From Acidobacteriota bacterium (lineage in GTDB: Bacteria > Acidobacteriota > Terriglobia > Bryobacterales > Bryobacteraceae), in assembly GCA_947470805.1 (NCBI GenBank), contig CANIVU010000061.1, positions 1 through 49,451 on the forward strand: a stretch of DNA of 49,451 nucleotides, given 5' to 3'. The notes beneath the pieces were generated by a model. That model was not told the origin of the DNA, ran no database searches, and saw only the letters and a list, made by a program, of their open reading frames with translations. Both the position numbers and the translations under genes were made by a program. Below, one piece after another: positions 1 through 8,066 of this stretch (position 1 is the first letter of the stretch; each line of letters starts with the position of its first letter).

Positions 1-18
1 CGGAACGCGGCGTCTTTC

Positions 19-2382
19 TTGTCGGCACACAGGCCCACCGTTATACTCAGAAAAAGTAACAGGCACTTGCCGCTTCTCATTTTTTTCATTTATCGCCTCT
101 TGCAGGTGGTTGGTTCCCCACTCATCGTACTGTACCTATTGTGGCGCGGAGCGAAGAACAGGGACTGGCTTCGGTCCATCCCTGGACGCTTCGGCGGTCT
201 CCCGTTTCGGGTGACGGCGCCGGGCGGAATCTGGTTGCACGCGGTGTCTGTTGGCGAGGTGATCAGCGCGGCCACATTGCTTCGCGCGATGCGGGAGCGG
301 TTGCCGGATACGCCTTTATATGTGTCGGTAACGACCACTACGGGCCACGCGCTGGCGCTCGAAAAATTAACAGGAATTTGCGACGGCGTGTTCTATACGC
401 CGCTCGATTTCTGCTTCGCCGTGCGGCGGATTCTGCGGGCGATACGGCCGAGCCTGGTGCTGATCATGGAGACGGAGATCTGGCCGAACCTGTGGCGGGA
501 GACGAAGCGGAGCGGGGCGGGGTTGCTGGTGGTGAACGCGCGGATCTCCGATCGGGCGCTGCCGCGGTATGTGAAGATGCGCTGGTTCTTCGCGCCGATT
601 CTGGCGATTCCGGATGCAATTCATGCACAGAGTGCGCAGGACGTGGAGCGGTATGCGCAGTTGGGTGCGCCGCGGGAGCGGCTGCACTTGGGGCGGAATT
701 TGAAGTATGACTTTCATCCGGACCGGATTCACACGTCGCAAGAGGTAGCCGATTGGGTGCGGGATCATGCGCCGGCGCATGTGGTGATCGCGGCATCGAC
801 GATGCCGGGCGTGGATGGTGCCGATGGGGACGAAGATGACCTGACGCTCGAGGCGTTTGAAGCGATGGGGTTGGACGGGTTGCTGTGGATCCATGTGCCG
901 CGGCGGCCGGAGCGGTTTGACGTGGCGGCGGCGAAGTTGACGGCGCGCGGGATTCGGTTTGTGCGCCGGTCGCAACTGTCGGGTCTCACGCTGCCGGGGG
1001 TGTTGCTACTGGACACGCTGGGGGAACTGAGCGGGTTGTTTCCACTGGCGCATGTGGTGTTCATGGGCGGGACGCTGGTGCGGCGGGGCGGGCACAACAT
1101 TTTGGAGCCGGCGTTTTTTGGCAAGCCTGTGGTTGCCGGGCCGTACATGGAAAACTTTGCGGAGATTGCGCGGGAGTTCACAGCTGCGGGGGCACTGTTG
1201 CGGATTGCGGGGGCGGCGGAGTTGGCGCCGCGGTTGCGCGTGTTGTTGGCCGATGCGGGCGGGAGCGGGGAACTGGCGCGCGGGTTGGCCGAGTCGAAGC
1301 GCGGGGCGACGGAGGTTGCGTGCCGTGCGGCGATCGAGATTCTGGAGGCGAACTGGCCTCGGCAGCGGCGGCCGTTGTTTCAGTATTTGTTGCTGAAGCC
1401 GTTGAGTTTGCTGTGGGCATGGGGCGCGCGGCGGAAGCAGAATGTGGTGCCGGAACGGTTGGACGCGCCGGTGCTTTGCGTGGGCGGATTGGCGATGGGG
1501 GGATCGGGTAAGACGCCGACGGTCCTGCATTTGGCGGAGTATTTTCGGCGGATCGGACGGACGCCGGGGATTCTGACGCGGGGCTACCGGCGCGTTTCGC
1601 CGACGCCGTACGCGTTGATTGCGGCGGGCGATCCGGCGCCGGTTTCCGAGACTGGGGACGAAGCGCAGATTTTCGTGCGCGCCGGGATCGCGCATCTGGG
1701 AATTGGTGGTGACCGGGTGGATGTGGGGCGGCGGTTGTTGGCGAAATGGCCGGTGGATGTGGTGCTGCTCGATGACGGGTATCAGCACCGGCGATTGCAC
1801 CGGGATTTCGACTTGTTGTTGCTGGACGCGCAGGACCCGTTGAGCGGCGGTTCGGTGTTTCCGCTGGGCCGTTTGCGGGAGCCGGCCGACGGTTTGCGGC
1901 GGGCGAACGCCATAATTCTGACGCGAGTGCAGCGCGGCCGGGAGTACCGGCGGCTGTTGGCTTACATCGAAAAGCAGAAGCCGGGAATGCCGGTGTTTCG
2001 TTCGCGAGTGGTGCCGGGGGAGTGGATGCCCGCGGCGCGGCCGGAAGGGAAGGCGGCGGCATTTTGCGGGTTGGGGAATCCAGCGTCGTTCTGGGCGACG
2101 CTGCGGCTGATGGGGATTGAGACCTGCTACCGGTGGGCGTTTGGGGATCATCACCAGTACCGGCCGGCGGAGTTGGCGCGTCTGAAACATCATGCGTTGG
2201 AGGCGGGTGCGACGGTGCTGCTGACAACGGAGAAGGACTGGATGAACCTGCCGCCGGAGGCGGAAACATTGTTGGAACCTTTGACGATCCGATGGTTGCG
2301 GATTGGCATCGAAATAGAAGCGGAAGAGGCGCTATTGGCGCAGATCCGGCAACAAATGAAAAATCAATATAGGACCAATTAA
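19..2382 (+). CDS. waaA-lpxK: Fused KDO transferase (WaaA) and tetraacyldisaccharide 4'-kinase (LpxK)
   Basis: A 787-residue protein joining two lipid A enzymes. Residues about 20-435 match KDO transferase: an N-terminal membrane segment (about 20-42), the WLHAVSVGE block with the likely catalytic Glu80, and a GT-B C-lobe with GGHNILEP. WaaA adds KDO to lipid IVA at the inner membrane. Residues about 455-787 match LpxK, which phosphorylates the 4' position of the disaccharide: Walker A GGSGKT (Lys498), the DDGYQHRRL block and PLGRLREP. The two halves are normally separate proteins, each of about 330-430 residues, so both look full length. There is no stop or frameshift between them. The start is TTG; another in-frame TTG at 67 would begin just before the membrane segment, and the true start could also lie upstream of the window, so the first 16 residues are uncertain. 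ispH follows 23 bases downstream. Confidence 0.9.
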   Translation: MSAHRPTVILRKSNRHLPLLIFFIYRLLQVVGSPLIVLYLLWRGAKNRDWLRSIPGRFGGLPFRVTAPGGIWLHAVSVGEVISAATLLRAMRERLPDTPLYVSVTTTTGHALALEKLTGICDGVFYTPLDFCFAVRRILRAIRPSLVLIMETEIWPNLWRETKRSGAGLLVVNARISDRALPRYVKMRWFFAPILAIPDAIHAQSAQDVERYAQLGAPRERLHLGRNLKYDFHPDRIHTSQEVADWVRDHAPAHVVIAASTMPGVDGADGDEDDLTLEAFEAMGLDGLLWIHVPRRPERFDVAAAKLTARGIRFVRRSQLSGLTLPGVLLLDTLGELSGLFPLAHVVFMGGTLVRRGGHNILEPAFFGKPVVAGPYMENFAEIAREFTAAGALLRIAGAAELAPRLRVLLADAGGSGELARGLAESKRGATEVACRAAIEILEANWPRQRRPLFQYLLLKPLSLLWAWGARRKQNVVPERLDAPVLCVGGLAMGGSGKTPTVLHLAEYFRRIGRTPGILTRGYRRVSPTPYALIAAGDPAPVSETGDEAQIFVRAGIAHLGIGGDRVDVGRRLLAKWPVDVVLLDDGYQHRRLHRDFDLLLLDAQDPLSGGSVFPLGRLREPADGLRRANAIILTRVQRGREYRRLLAYIEKQKPGMPVFRSRVVPGEWMPAARPEGKAAAFCGLGNPASFWATLRLMGIETCYRWAFGDHHQYRPAELARLKHHALEAGATVLLTTEKDWMNLPPEAETLLEPLTIRWLRIGIEIEAEEALLAQIRQQMKNQYRTN

Positions 2383-2385
2383 GGT

Positions 2386-2394
2386 TGCTATAAT
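2386..2394 (+). promoter_or_regulatory. Extended -10 promoter element before ispH
   Basis: TGCTATAAT at 2386-2394 is a perfect extended -10 box (TGN plus TATAAT). No convincing -35 is seen, as often with extended -10 promoters. Transcription would start near 2400-2402, only about 5 bases before the ispH ATG at 2406, so the transcript would be almost leaderless even though GAGAGG at 2395-2400 resembles a ribosome binding site. It could also be a chance match inside an AT-rich gap. Confidence 0.4.
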
Positions 2395-2405
2395 GAGAGG
2401 GAACT

Positions 2406-3407
2406 ATGGATTCCGGGACAGCGACCCTGATGGAAGAGAAGAGCGTCGGGGAGAAGAAGATTGTCCTTCTCACGCCACGTGGATTTTGTGCCGGTGTGGT
2501 CCGCGCGATTGATGTTGTCAAGATTGCGCTGGAGACCTATGGCGCGCCGATCTACGTCCGAAAAGAGATTGTGCACAACAAGCACGTCGTGGACGAGCTC
2601 CGCGAGCTGGGTGCCATTTTTGTTGAGGAATTGGAAGAGGCGCCGGCCGGCGCGCGGGTGATTTTCAGCGCGCACGGCGTGGCCCCGGTGGTTCGCCAGC
2701 AGGCGAAAGAGCTGTCGCTGAACGTAATTGACGCTACGTGCCCGCTGGTGACCAAGGTCCATTTGGAAGCGGTGAAGTTTGCCCGTAAGGGGTACCTGAT
2801 TGTGCTCATCGGGCATGAGGGGCACGACGAAGTCATCGGCACGTTGGGCGAGGCGCCGGACGCGATGGTGCTGGTGCAGACGGTGGAAGACGTGGACCGG
2901 TTGGAAGTAGCGGCCGATACGAAGATGGCGTTCCTGACGCAGACCACGTTGAGCCTGGACGAGACGAGCCATATTGTGAAGCGTTTGCGGGAACGCTACC
3001 CGCACATTGAGGGGCCGCATTCGCAGGACATCTGCTACGCGACCGAAAACCGCCAGGTGGCGGTGAAGGCCGTGGCGCCGTTGACTGATTTGTTGCTGGT
3101 GGTGGGTTCGCGCAATTCGTCGAACTCGCAGCGGTTGGTGGAAGTGTGCCGGAAGGAAGGCCGTCCGGCTTATCTGGTGGATGACGAAAACGACGTCAAG
3201 ACCGAGTGGTTTTACGGTGTCAACACGGTGTCAATCACGGCTGGGGCGTCGGCTCCGGAGCATCTGGTGGAACGGTTGATCGAATTTTTGCGCGCCAATG
3301 GATATGGCACGTTGGAAACATTGGAAGTGAAAGAAGAGGATGTTCGTTTCTCGCTTCCCCCGGAATTGAATGCGTCGCGGTTAACGCAGATCAACACTGC
3401 CGTCTAG
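2406..3407 (+). CDS. ispH: 4-hydroxy-3-methylbut-2-enyl diphosphate reductase (IspH/LytB)
   Basis: Last enzyme of the MEP pathway: reduces HMBPP to IPP and DMAPP with a [4Fe-4S] cluster, in the cytoplasm. The 333 residues cover the whole family. The three cluster cysteines are visible: Cys28 in RGFCAGV, Cys112 in DATCPLV and Cys210 in SQDICYATENRQ. Conserved substrate-binding motifs VHNKHVV, FSAHGV and GHEGHDEV are present, with the NSSNSQRL block towards the C-terminus. ATG at 2406 follows GAGAGGG. The stop is only 2 bases before the shc start, so isoprenoid supply and squalene cyclisation are probably co-transcribed. This linkage fits precursor supply for hopanoids. Confidence 0.97.
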   Translation: MDSGTATLMEEKSVGEKKIVLLTPRGFCAGVVRAIDVVKIALETYGAPIYVRKEIVHNKHVVDELRELGAIFVEELEEAPAGARVIFSAHGVAPVVRQQAKELSLNVIDATCPLVTKVHLEAVKFARKGYLIVLIGHEGHDEVIGTLGEAPDAMVLVQTVEDVDRLEVAADTKMAFLTQTTLSLDETSHIVKRLRERYPHIEGPHSQDICYATENRQVAVKAVAPLTDLLLVVGSRNSSNSQRLVEVCRKEGRPAYLVDDENDVKTEWFYGVNTVSITAGASAPEHLVERLIEFLRANGYGTLETLEVKEEDVRFSLPPELNASRLTQINTAV

Positions 3408-3409
3408 AA

Positions 3410-5332
3410 ATGAGCCCGGGTTTGCAGACAACCGACACGGTGGCCGCAGGCGTCGCGCAGGCGATCGCGAAGGCCTCCGACTGGCTGCTGGGGCAGCAGA
3501 GCGAAAAGGGATATTGGTGGGGGGACCTGACGGCGGACACGACCCTCGAGTCCGACTATATCCTGCTGCAGTTGTGGCTGTATCCGCCGCAGGGCGCCGC
3601 GTGGAATCCGCCGACGCGCGTGCAGGTGGATCGGGCTGTGCAGTCGATCCTGGAGCGGCAATGCGCGGATGGCGGGTTTTCTATTTACCCCGGGGGGCCG
3701 TCCGATGTCAGCGCGTCGGTGAAGGCGTACTTCGCGTTGAAGGTGGCGGGTGTCGACGCCGCGACTGCCCCGATGACGCGGTTGCGCGATGCGGTATTGG
3801 CGCATGGCGGGCTGCAGGCCACCAACAGCTACGTCAAGATCAACCTAAGCCTGTTTGATTTGTATCCGCGCGAGCATGTGCCGTCGGTGCCGCCGGAGAT
3901 GATCCTGATGGGCCGCGTGCTGTATCACATGAGCGCGTGGGCCCGGGCCATCGTTGTCCCGTTGGCGATTGTGCAGGCGCTGAACACGGGGCGGCCGGTG
4001 CCTACTGGATTCACGATCGATGAACTGTTCGCGCCCGGCGTTTCCAAGGCATTTCCGTGCCCGGGTAGCCTGTTCTCCTGGAAGTCGTTCTTCATGGGTG
4101 TGGACAAGGTCTGCAAGCTGTGGGAGCGACACGGCAGCAAGTCGATCCGGGCGAAGGCGATTGCCAAGTGCAAAGAGTGGGTGTTGGACCGGACTCGCTA
4201 CACGGACGGGTTGGCGGCGATTTATCCGCCGATGATGTACACGATCATGGCGCTGGATCTGCTGGGCTGCGAGCCGGGGCATCCGGACCGGGATGAAGCC
4301 GAAGAGCAGTTCCTTAACCTGATGGTGGACGACGGGAAACGGTTCTTCTTCCAGCCGTGCTTCTCCGTGGTGTGGGATACGGCGATTGCAATCCACGCGC
4401 TGGCCGAGGCCGGCACGGCGCCGCCCGCGGCGATGCAACAGGGCGCGGACTGGCTGTTGAGCAAGGAAGTCCGGAAGAAGGGCGACTGGAGTTACCACCG
4501 GCCCGACGTTGAGCCTTCCGGTTGGTACTTTGAATTCGCCAACGAGTATTACCCCGATATCGACGACACCGGTATGGTGATGATCGCGCTGGCACATGCG
4601 CGCGGCACCAGTTCCCCGGCGCACGAGGCGACCATTCAACGCGCCTTGAAATGGCTGATGGCAATGCAGGCCAAAGACGGTGGCTGGGCGGCGTTTGACG
4701 TCGATAATAATTGGCCGGTGCTGACCCATGTGCCGTTTGCCGATCACAACGCGATGCTCGATCCGACCTGTCCGGACATCTCCGGCCGCGTGTTGGAAGC
4801 GATGGCGTTGCATGGTGTTTCGGCCGATCACCCTTCGATGAAAAAGGGTGTTGAGTATCTGATTCGCACACAGGAGCAGGATGGCAGTTGGTACGGCCGC
4901 TGGGGTGTGGATTATATTTACGGCACCTATCTGGCATTGCGCGGATTGCGCGCCGCGGGCGAAAGCGATCGGGAAGTACACATTCTGCGGGCGGGAGAGT
5001 GGCTCCGCGCGATCCAGAATGCCGATGGCGGCTGGGGCGAGAGTCCGGAGAGCTACACGCAGGGTGTGTACGTAAATGCCCCGTCCACGCCGTCGCAGAC
5101 TTCGTGGGCGTTGCTGGGACTGTTAGCGAGCGGCGATGATCGCAGCGACAGCCTGGAGCGGGCGGCGGAGTACTTGCGTCGCACGCAGAAGGCCGATGGC
5201 ACCTGGGATGAGCCGGAAGCCACGGGCACCGGGTTCCCTCGGGTGTTCTACCTGAACTACCACATGTACCGGAACAGCTTCCCGTTGCTGGCGCTGGCTA
5301 CATTCCTGAAGACGCGGCAGCAGGACAACTAA
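3410..5332 (+). CDS. shc: Squalene-hopene cyclase
   Basis: Cyclises squalene to hopene/hopanol, a monotopic membrane enzyme. The protein is 640 residues, normal for the family. The protonating motif DIDDTG lies at 383-388, close to the DXDD position known from Alicyclobacillus. Several QW-type repeats are visible (for example GGWAAFDVDNN, DGSWYGRWGVDY, DGGWGESPESY, DGTWDEPEATG). An open frame extends upstream to 3206 but that part overlaps ispH; ATG at 3410, directly after the ispH stop, gives the usual N-terminus with the KASDWLLGQQ block. hpnA begins 4 bases downstream. Sure of the function. Confidence 0.97.
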   Translation: MSPGLQTTDTVAAGVAQAIAKASDWLLGQQSEKGYWWGDLTADTTLESDYILLQLWLYPPQGAAWNPPTRVQVDRAVQSILERQCADGGFSIYPGGPSDVSASVKAYFALKVAGVDAATAPMTRLRDAVLAHGGLQATNSYVKINLSLFDLYPREHVPSVPPEMILMGRVLYHMSAWARAIVVPLAIVQALNTGRPVPTGFTIDELFAPGVSKAFPCPGSLFSWKSFFMGVDKVCKLWERHGSKSIRAKAIAKCKEWVLDRTRYTDGLAAIYPPMMYTIMALDLLGCEPGHPDRDEAEEQFLNLMVDDGKRFFFQPCFSVVWDTAIAIHALAEAGTAPPAAMQQGADWLLSKEVRKKGDWSYHRPDVEPSGWYFEFANEYYPDIDDTGMVMIALAHARGTSSPAHEATIQRALKWLMAMQAKDGGWAAFDVDNNWPVLTHVPFADHNAMLDPTCPDISGRVLEAMALHGVSADHPSMKKGVEYLIRTQEQDGSWYGRWGVDYIYGTYLALRGLRAAGESDREVHILRAGEWLRAIQNADGGWGESPESYTQGVYVNAPSTPSQTSWALLGLLASGDDRSDSLERAAEYLRRTQKADGTWDEPEATGTGFPRVFYLNYHMYRNSFPLLALATFLKTRQQDN

Positions 5333-5336
5333 CGCG

Positions 5337-6311
5337 GTGCGCCCGGTTCTGGTAACAGGGGCCTCCGGTTTCGTCGGCTGGCACGTGGCGCGGTTGGTGG
5401 CCGAGAGCGGTGTGCCGGTGCGCGCGATGACGCGCGGACGCAATCCGGTGCCGGATTTGAACGTGCAGGTGGTGCAAGGGGACCTGACCGATCGGGCCTC
5501 GCTGGAGCGCGCGGTGGAGGGTTGCAGCGTCGTCTATCACGTGGCGGCGGACTATCGTTTGTGGTCGCCGAAACCGGAGGAGTTGTACCGGTCGAACGTG
5601 GATGGGACGCGGCATTTGTTGGAGGCGGCGCGGGAGGCCGGCGTGGATCGTGTGGTCTACACCAGCACCGTGGGTTGCATCGGTTTTTTGGATGGCGGGT
5701 TGGGGGACGAGACGACGCCGGTATCGTTGGCGGAGATGTCGGGGCACTATAAGCGTTCGAAGTTTTTGGCGGAGAAGGTGGCGTTGGAGTTTGCTGAGAA
5801 GGGCTTGCCGGTGGTGATTGTGAACCCCACGGCGCCGGTTGGGGATCACGATTTTAAGCCCACGCCAACCGGGCAGACGATCGTCGATTTCCTGCGCGGC
5901 GCGATGCCGGCGTACTTGGATACGGGCCTGAATGTCGTCGACGTGCGGGACGTGGCGCGCGGGCATCTGTTGGCGTGTGAAAAAGGGCGTATCGGGGAAC
6001 GCTACATTCTGGGCAGCGAGAACATGACGCTGCAGCAGATTTTTGCGGAATTGGAGCGGCAGAGCGGCATCAGTGCTCCCCGCGTGCGCATCCCCTACGG
6101 GGTGGCCTGGACGGCGGCGGTGGTCGGTGGCGTGATTGCGAATTGGACGGGCAAACCGCCGCGTGCGCCGATGGAAGGCGTGCGGATGGCGAAGAAGAAG
6201 ATGTGGGTGCGGCACGATAAGGCGGCGAGTGAATTGGGGTATCGACCCGCGCCCGCGGCGGTGGCGTTGGGTAACGCGGTGGCGTGGTTCCGGGAGAAGG
6301 GCTACGCATGA
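5337..6311 (+). CDS. hpnA: Hopanoid-associated sugar epimerase HpnA (extended SDR)
   Basis: A 324-residue NAD(P)-dependent extended short-chain dehydrogenase of the type found in hopanoid clusters. The nucleotide-binding motif is GASGFVG (residues 8-14); the catalytic pair is Tyr138/Lys142 in HYKRSKFLAE. The exact reaction is not settled in the literature; the name rests on family and context. The start is GTG at 5337, 4 bases after the shc stop, with no strong ribosome binding site, so translation probably depends on coupling. The ATG of hpnG overlaps its stop (ATGA). The C-terminal YRPAPAAVALGNAVAWF block resembles other HpnA proteins. Confidence 0.9.
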   Translation: MRPVLVTGASGFVGWHVARLVAESGVPVRAMTRGRNPVPDLNVQVVQGDLTDRASLERAVEGCSVVYHVAADYRLWSPKPEELYRSNVDGTRHLLEAAREAGVDRVVYTSTVGCIGFLDGGLGDETTPVSLAEMSGHYKRSKFLAEKVALEFAEKGLPVVIVNPTAPVGDHDFKPTPTGQTIVDFLRGAMPAYLDTGLNVVDVRDVARGHLLACEKGRIGERYILGSENMTLQQIFAELERQSGISAPRVRIPYGVAWTAAVVGGVIANWTGKPPRAPMEGVRMAKKKMWVRHDKAASELGYRPAPAAVALGNAVAWFREKGYA

Positions 6312-6997
6312 AGATCCTCGCGGTGGCCGCTGAAGCACTGGAAGCGCGGCCGTGGTTGAAGGGGTGCGGGGATGCCGCCGTGCTGCCTTGGGGGCTGGGA
6401 TTCGCGCAGAAGGGTACGTCGAATGGCGCCACGATTTACGCCGTGGCGGATGGGCCGGGGCCGCGGTTGGCGGCTGGGGCGGTGGACCTGGCCGTGCGTG
6501 AGGCGGGGCCGTTTGACGCCGTTGTGAGCTTTGGGCTGTGCGGTTCGCTGGACCCGGCCCTGGGTTTGAACGCGATTTGTACGGCGACGGAATTGAGCGA
6601 TGGCGTGACGGTGTGGCCGGCGGTTCCCGTGGCTGGCGCCGCGCCGGTGCGGCTGTTGTCGTTGGATCGTTTTTTTGGACGGCCCGACGAAAAACGGGAA
6701 TGGGCGGGGAAGGGTTTTGGCGCCGTTGAGATGGAAGCGGCGGCGGTGGCTCGCTACGCGGCCTTGCAGGGGCTCCCTTTTCACGCCGTAAAGATAGTGA
6801 GCGACCGTGCCGATGAGACGTTTGCGCTCGACTTTAATCAGTACCGCGACGCGGCCGGGCGCTTTTCTCGGACCCGAATCGCCCTTGCTGCTCTCGCCCA
6901 CCCCTTCCAATACGCCCCGGATCTGTATCGCATGGCTTCCCGCGGCCCCGCCGCATCTGAGACATTAGGAGTGTTCCTTTCCAATGCCCGATTCTAA
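6308..6997 (+). CDS. hpnG: Hopanoid-associated nucleoside phosphorylase HpnG
   Basis: Nucleosidase/phosphorylase-family protein of 229 residues, in the group that removes adenine from adenosylhopane on the way to ribosylhopane and bacteriohopanetetrol. Visible family signs: the VSFGLCGSLDP block (73-83), the ribose-binding GAVEMEAAAVAR block (Glu141/Glu143) and SDRADE with the likely catalytic Asp166. The start ATG overlaps the hpnA stop; an open frame continues 8 codons upstream but lies inside hpnA. Its 3' end overlaps the next gene by 14 bases. hpnH, which makes its substrate, is not in this window. Confidence 0.88.
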   Translation: MKILAVAAEALEARPWLKGCGDAAVLPWGLGFAQKGTSNGATIYAVADGPGPRLAAGAVDLAVREAGPFDAVVSFGLCGSLDPALGLNAICTATELSDGVTVWPAVPVAGAAPVRLLSLDRFFGRPDEKREWAGKGFGAVEMEAAAVARYAALQGLPFHAVKIVSDRADETFALDFNQYRDAAGRFSRTRIALAALAHPFQYAPDLYRMASRGPAASETLGVFLSNARF

Positions 6998-8066
6998 CTC
7001 CCCCACAATGCGCGCGGCCGTTTACCGCGGCGAAAGCAAGGTCCTCGTTGAGGAAGTCCCCGTTCCGCAGATCGGCCCGGGCGAGCTGCTGGTTCGCGTA
7101 GAGTCCTGCGGCATCTGCCACACGGATTTGAAAAAGGTCGAATACGATCTGCTGCCGCCGCCGCGTATCTACGGGCACGAGACGGCGGGCGTTGTTGCCG
7201 CCGTGGGCGATGGCGTCACGAAGTTCAAGGTGGGCGACCGGGTAGTGGCGTTTCATCACATCCCCTGCGGCACCTGTTTTTATTGCGAGCGCAAGCTATA
7301 CGCGCAGTGCGCGGTGTATAAGAAGGTCGGCATCACGGCCGGATTCGAACCCGCGGGCGGCGGATTTGCGCAGTACATCCGGATCATGGACTGGATCGTC
7401 GAGCGGGGTGTGGAGATCATCCCCGACGGCGTCGATTTCGATACCGCTTGTTTTGTGGAGCCCGTGAACACCTGCGTGAAGGCCGTGTGGATGGCCGATC
7501 CGAAGCCCGGCGACCTGGCCGTGGTAATGGGCCAGGGGCCGATCGGACTGATCTTCACGATGCTGTTAAAGCACAAGGGCATTCGCACCCTGGCCACGGA
7601 TACGATGGCCGAGCGGCGCGCGTTGAGCGAAAAGTTCGGTGCGGAGCGTTGTTTGAACCCACGGACGGCGGACGTTGCCGCGGCCTGCGCCGCCATTACC
7701 GACCGGCGCGGAGCGGATCTGGTGATTATTGCCGCGTCGGCGCCCGGAATTGTTGAACAAGCCATCCGTGCCACCCGTCCCGGCGCGAAAATTCTGCTGT
7801 TTGCACAAACCTCCGATAAAGAGCGAATCGAGTTGTCCGGCAAGGACATCTGTATGGGCGAACGTATTGTTTTCGGTTCTTACAGCGCTGATGTGGACTT
7901 ACAGCGGGTTTCCGCCGATCTTGTTTTTAGCGGCGCGATTCCGGTAGGTGAACTGGTCAGCCATCGGTTTGGACTGGAAGAAATTTCGCGTGGCTTCGAT
8001 ATGGCATTGCATCCGACCGCAGAATCCTTGAAAATTGTTGTTAGGCCACAGGGACATCACCAGTGA
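6984..8066 (+). CDS. Zinc-dependent medium-chain dehydrogenase (first of a pair)
   Basis: A 360-residue MDR-family alcohol/polyol dehydrogenase. Catalytic zinc ligands appear in GICHTD, GHE and CFVEP; the structural zinc site is CGTCFYCERKLYAQC (C-x2-C-x2-C-x7-C). The dinucleotide-binding motif is GQGPIG. ATG at 6984 has AGGAG at 6967-6971; a second in-frame ATG at 7008 would remove eight residues. It overlaps hpnG by 14 bases and the next dehydrogenase by 4 (GTGA), so it belongs to the hopanoid operon. Substrate unknown. Its place directly after HpnG makes an aldehyde or polyol end of the hopanoid side chain a reasonable guess, but this is inference. Confidence 0.85.
   Translation: MPDSNSPTMRAAVYRGESKVLVEEVPVPQIGPGELLVRVESCGICHTDLKKVEYDLLPPPRIYGHETAGVVAAVGDGVTKFKVGDRVVAFHHIPCGTCFYCERKLYAQCAVYKKVGITAGFEPAGGGFAQYIRIMDWIVERGVEIIPDGVDFDTACFVEPVNTCVKAVWMADPKPGDLAVVMGQGPIGLIFTMLLKHKGIRTLATDTMAERRALSEKFGAERCLNPRTADVAAACAAITDRRGADLVIIAASAPGIVEQAIRATRPGAKILLFAQTSDKERIELSGKDICMGERIVFGSYSADVDLQRVSADLVFSGAIPVGELVSHRFGLEEISRGFDMALHPTAESLKIVVRPQGHHQ

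Noticed and set aside
1006-2521. Long open frames on the minus strand opposite waaA-lpxK (395 and 447 codons)
   Set aside because: Rich in Pro, Arg, Ser and His, without domains; they arise from the GC-rich wobble positions of the true gene on the other strand.
3206-3409. N-terminal extension of squalene-hopene cyclase by 68 codons
   Set aside because: It lies entirely in the ispH coding region in another frame and does not look like the family N-terminus; ATG 3410 fits.
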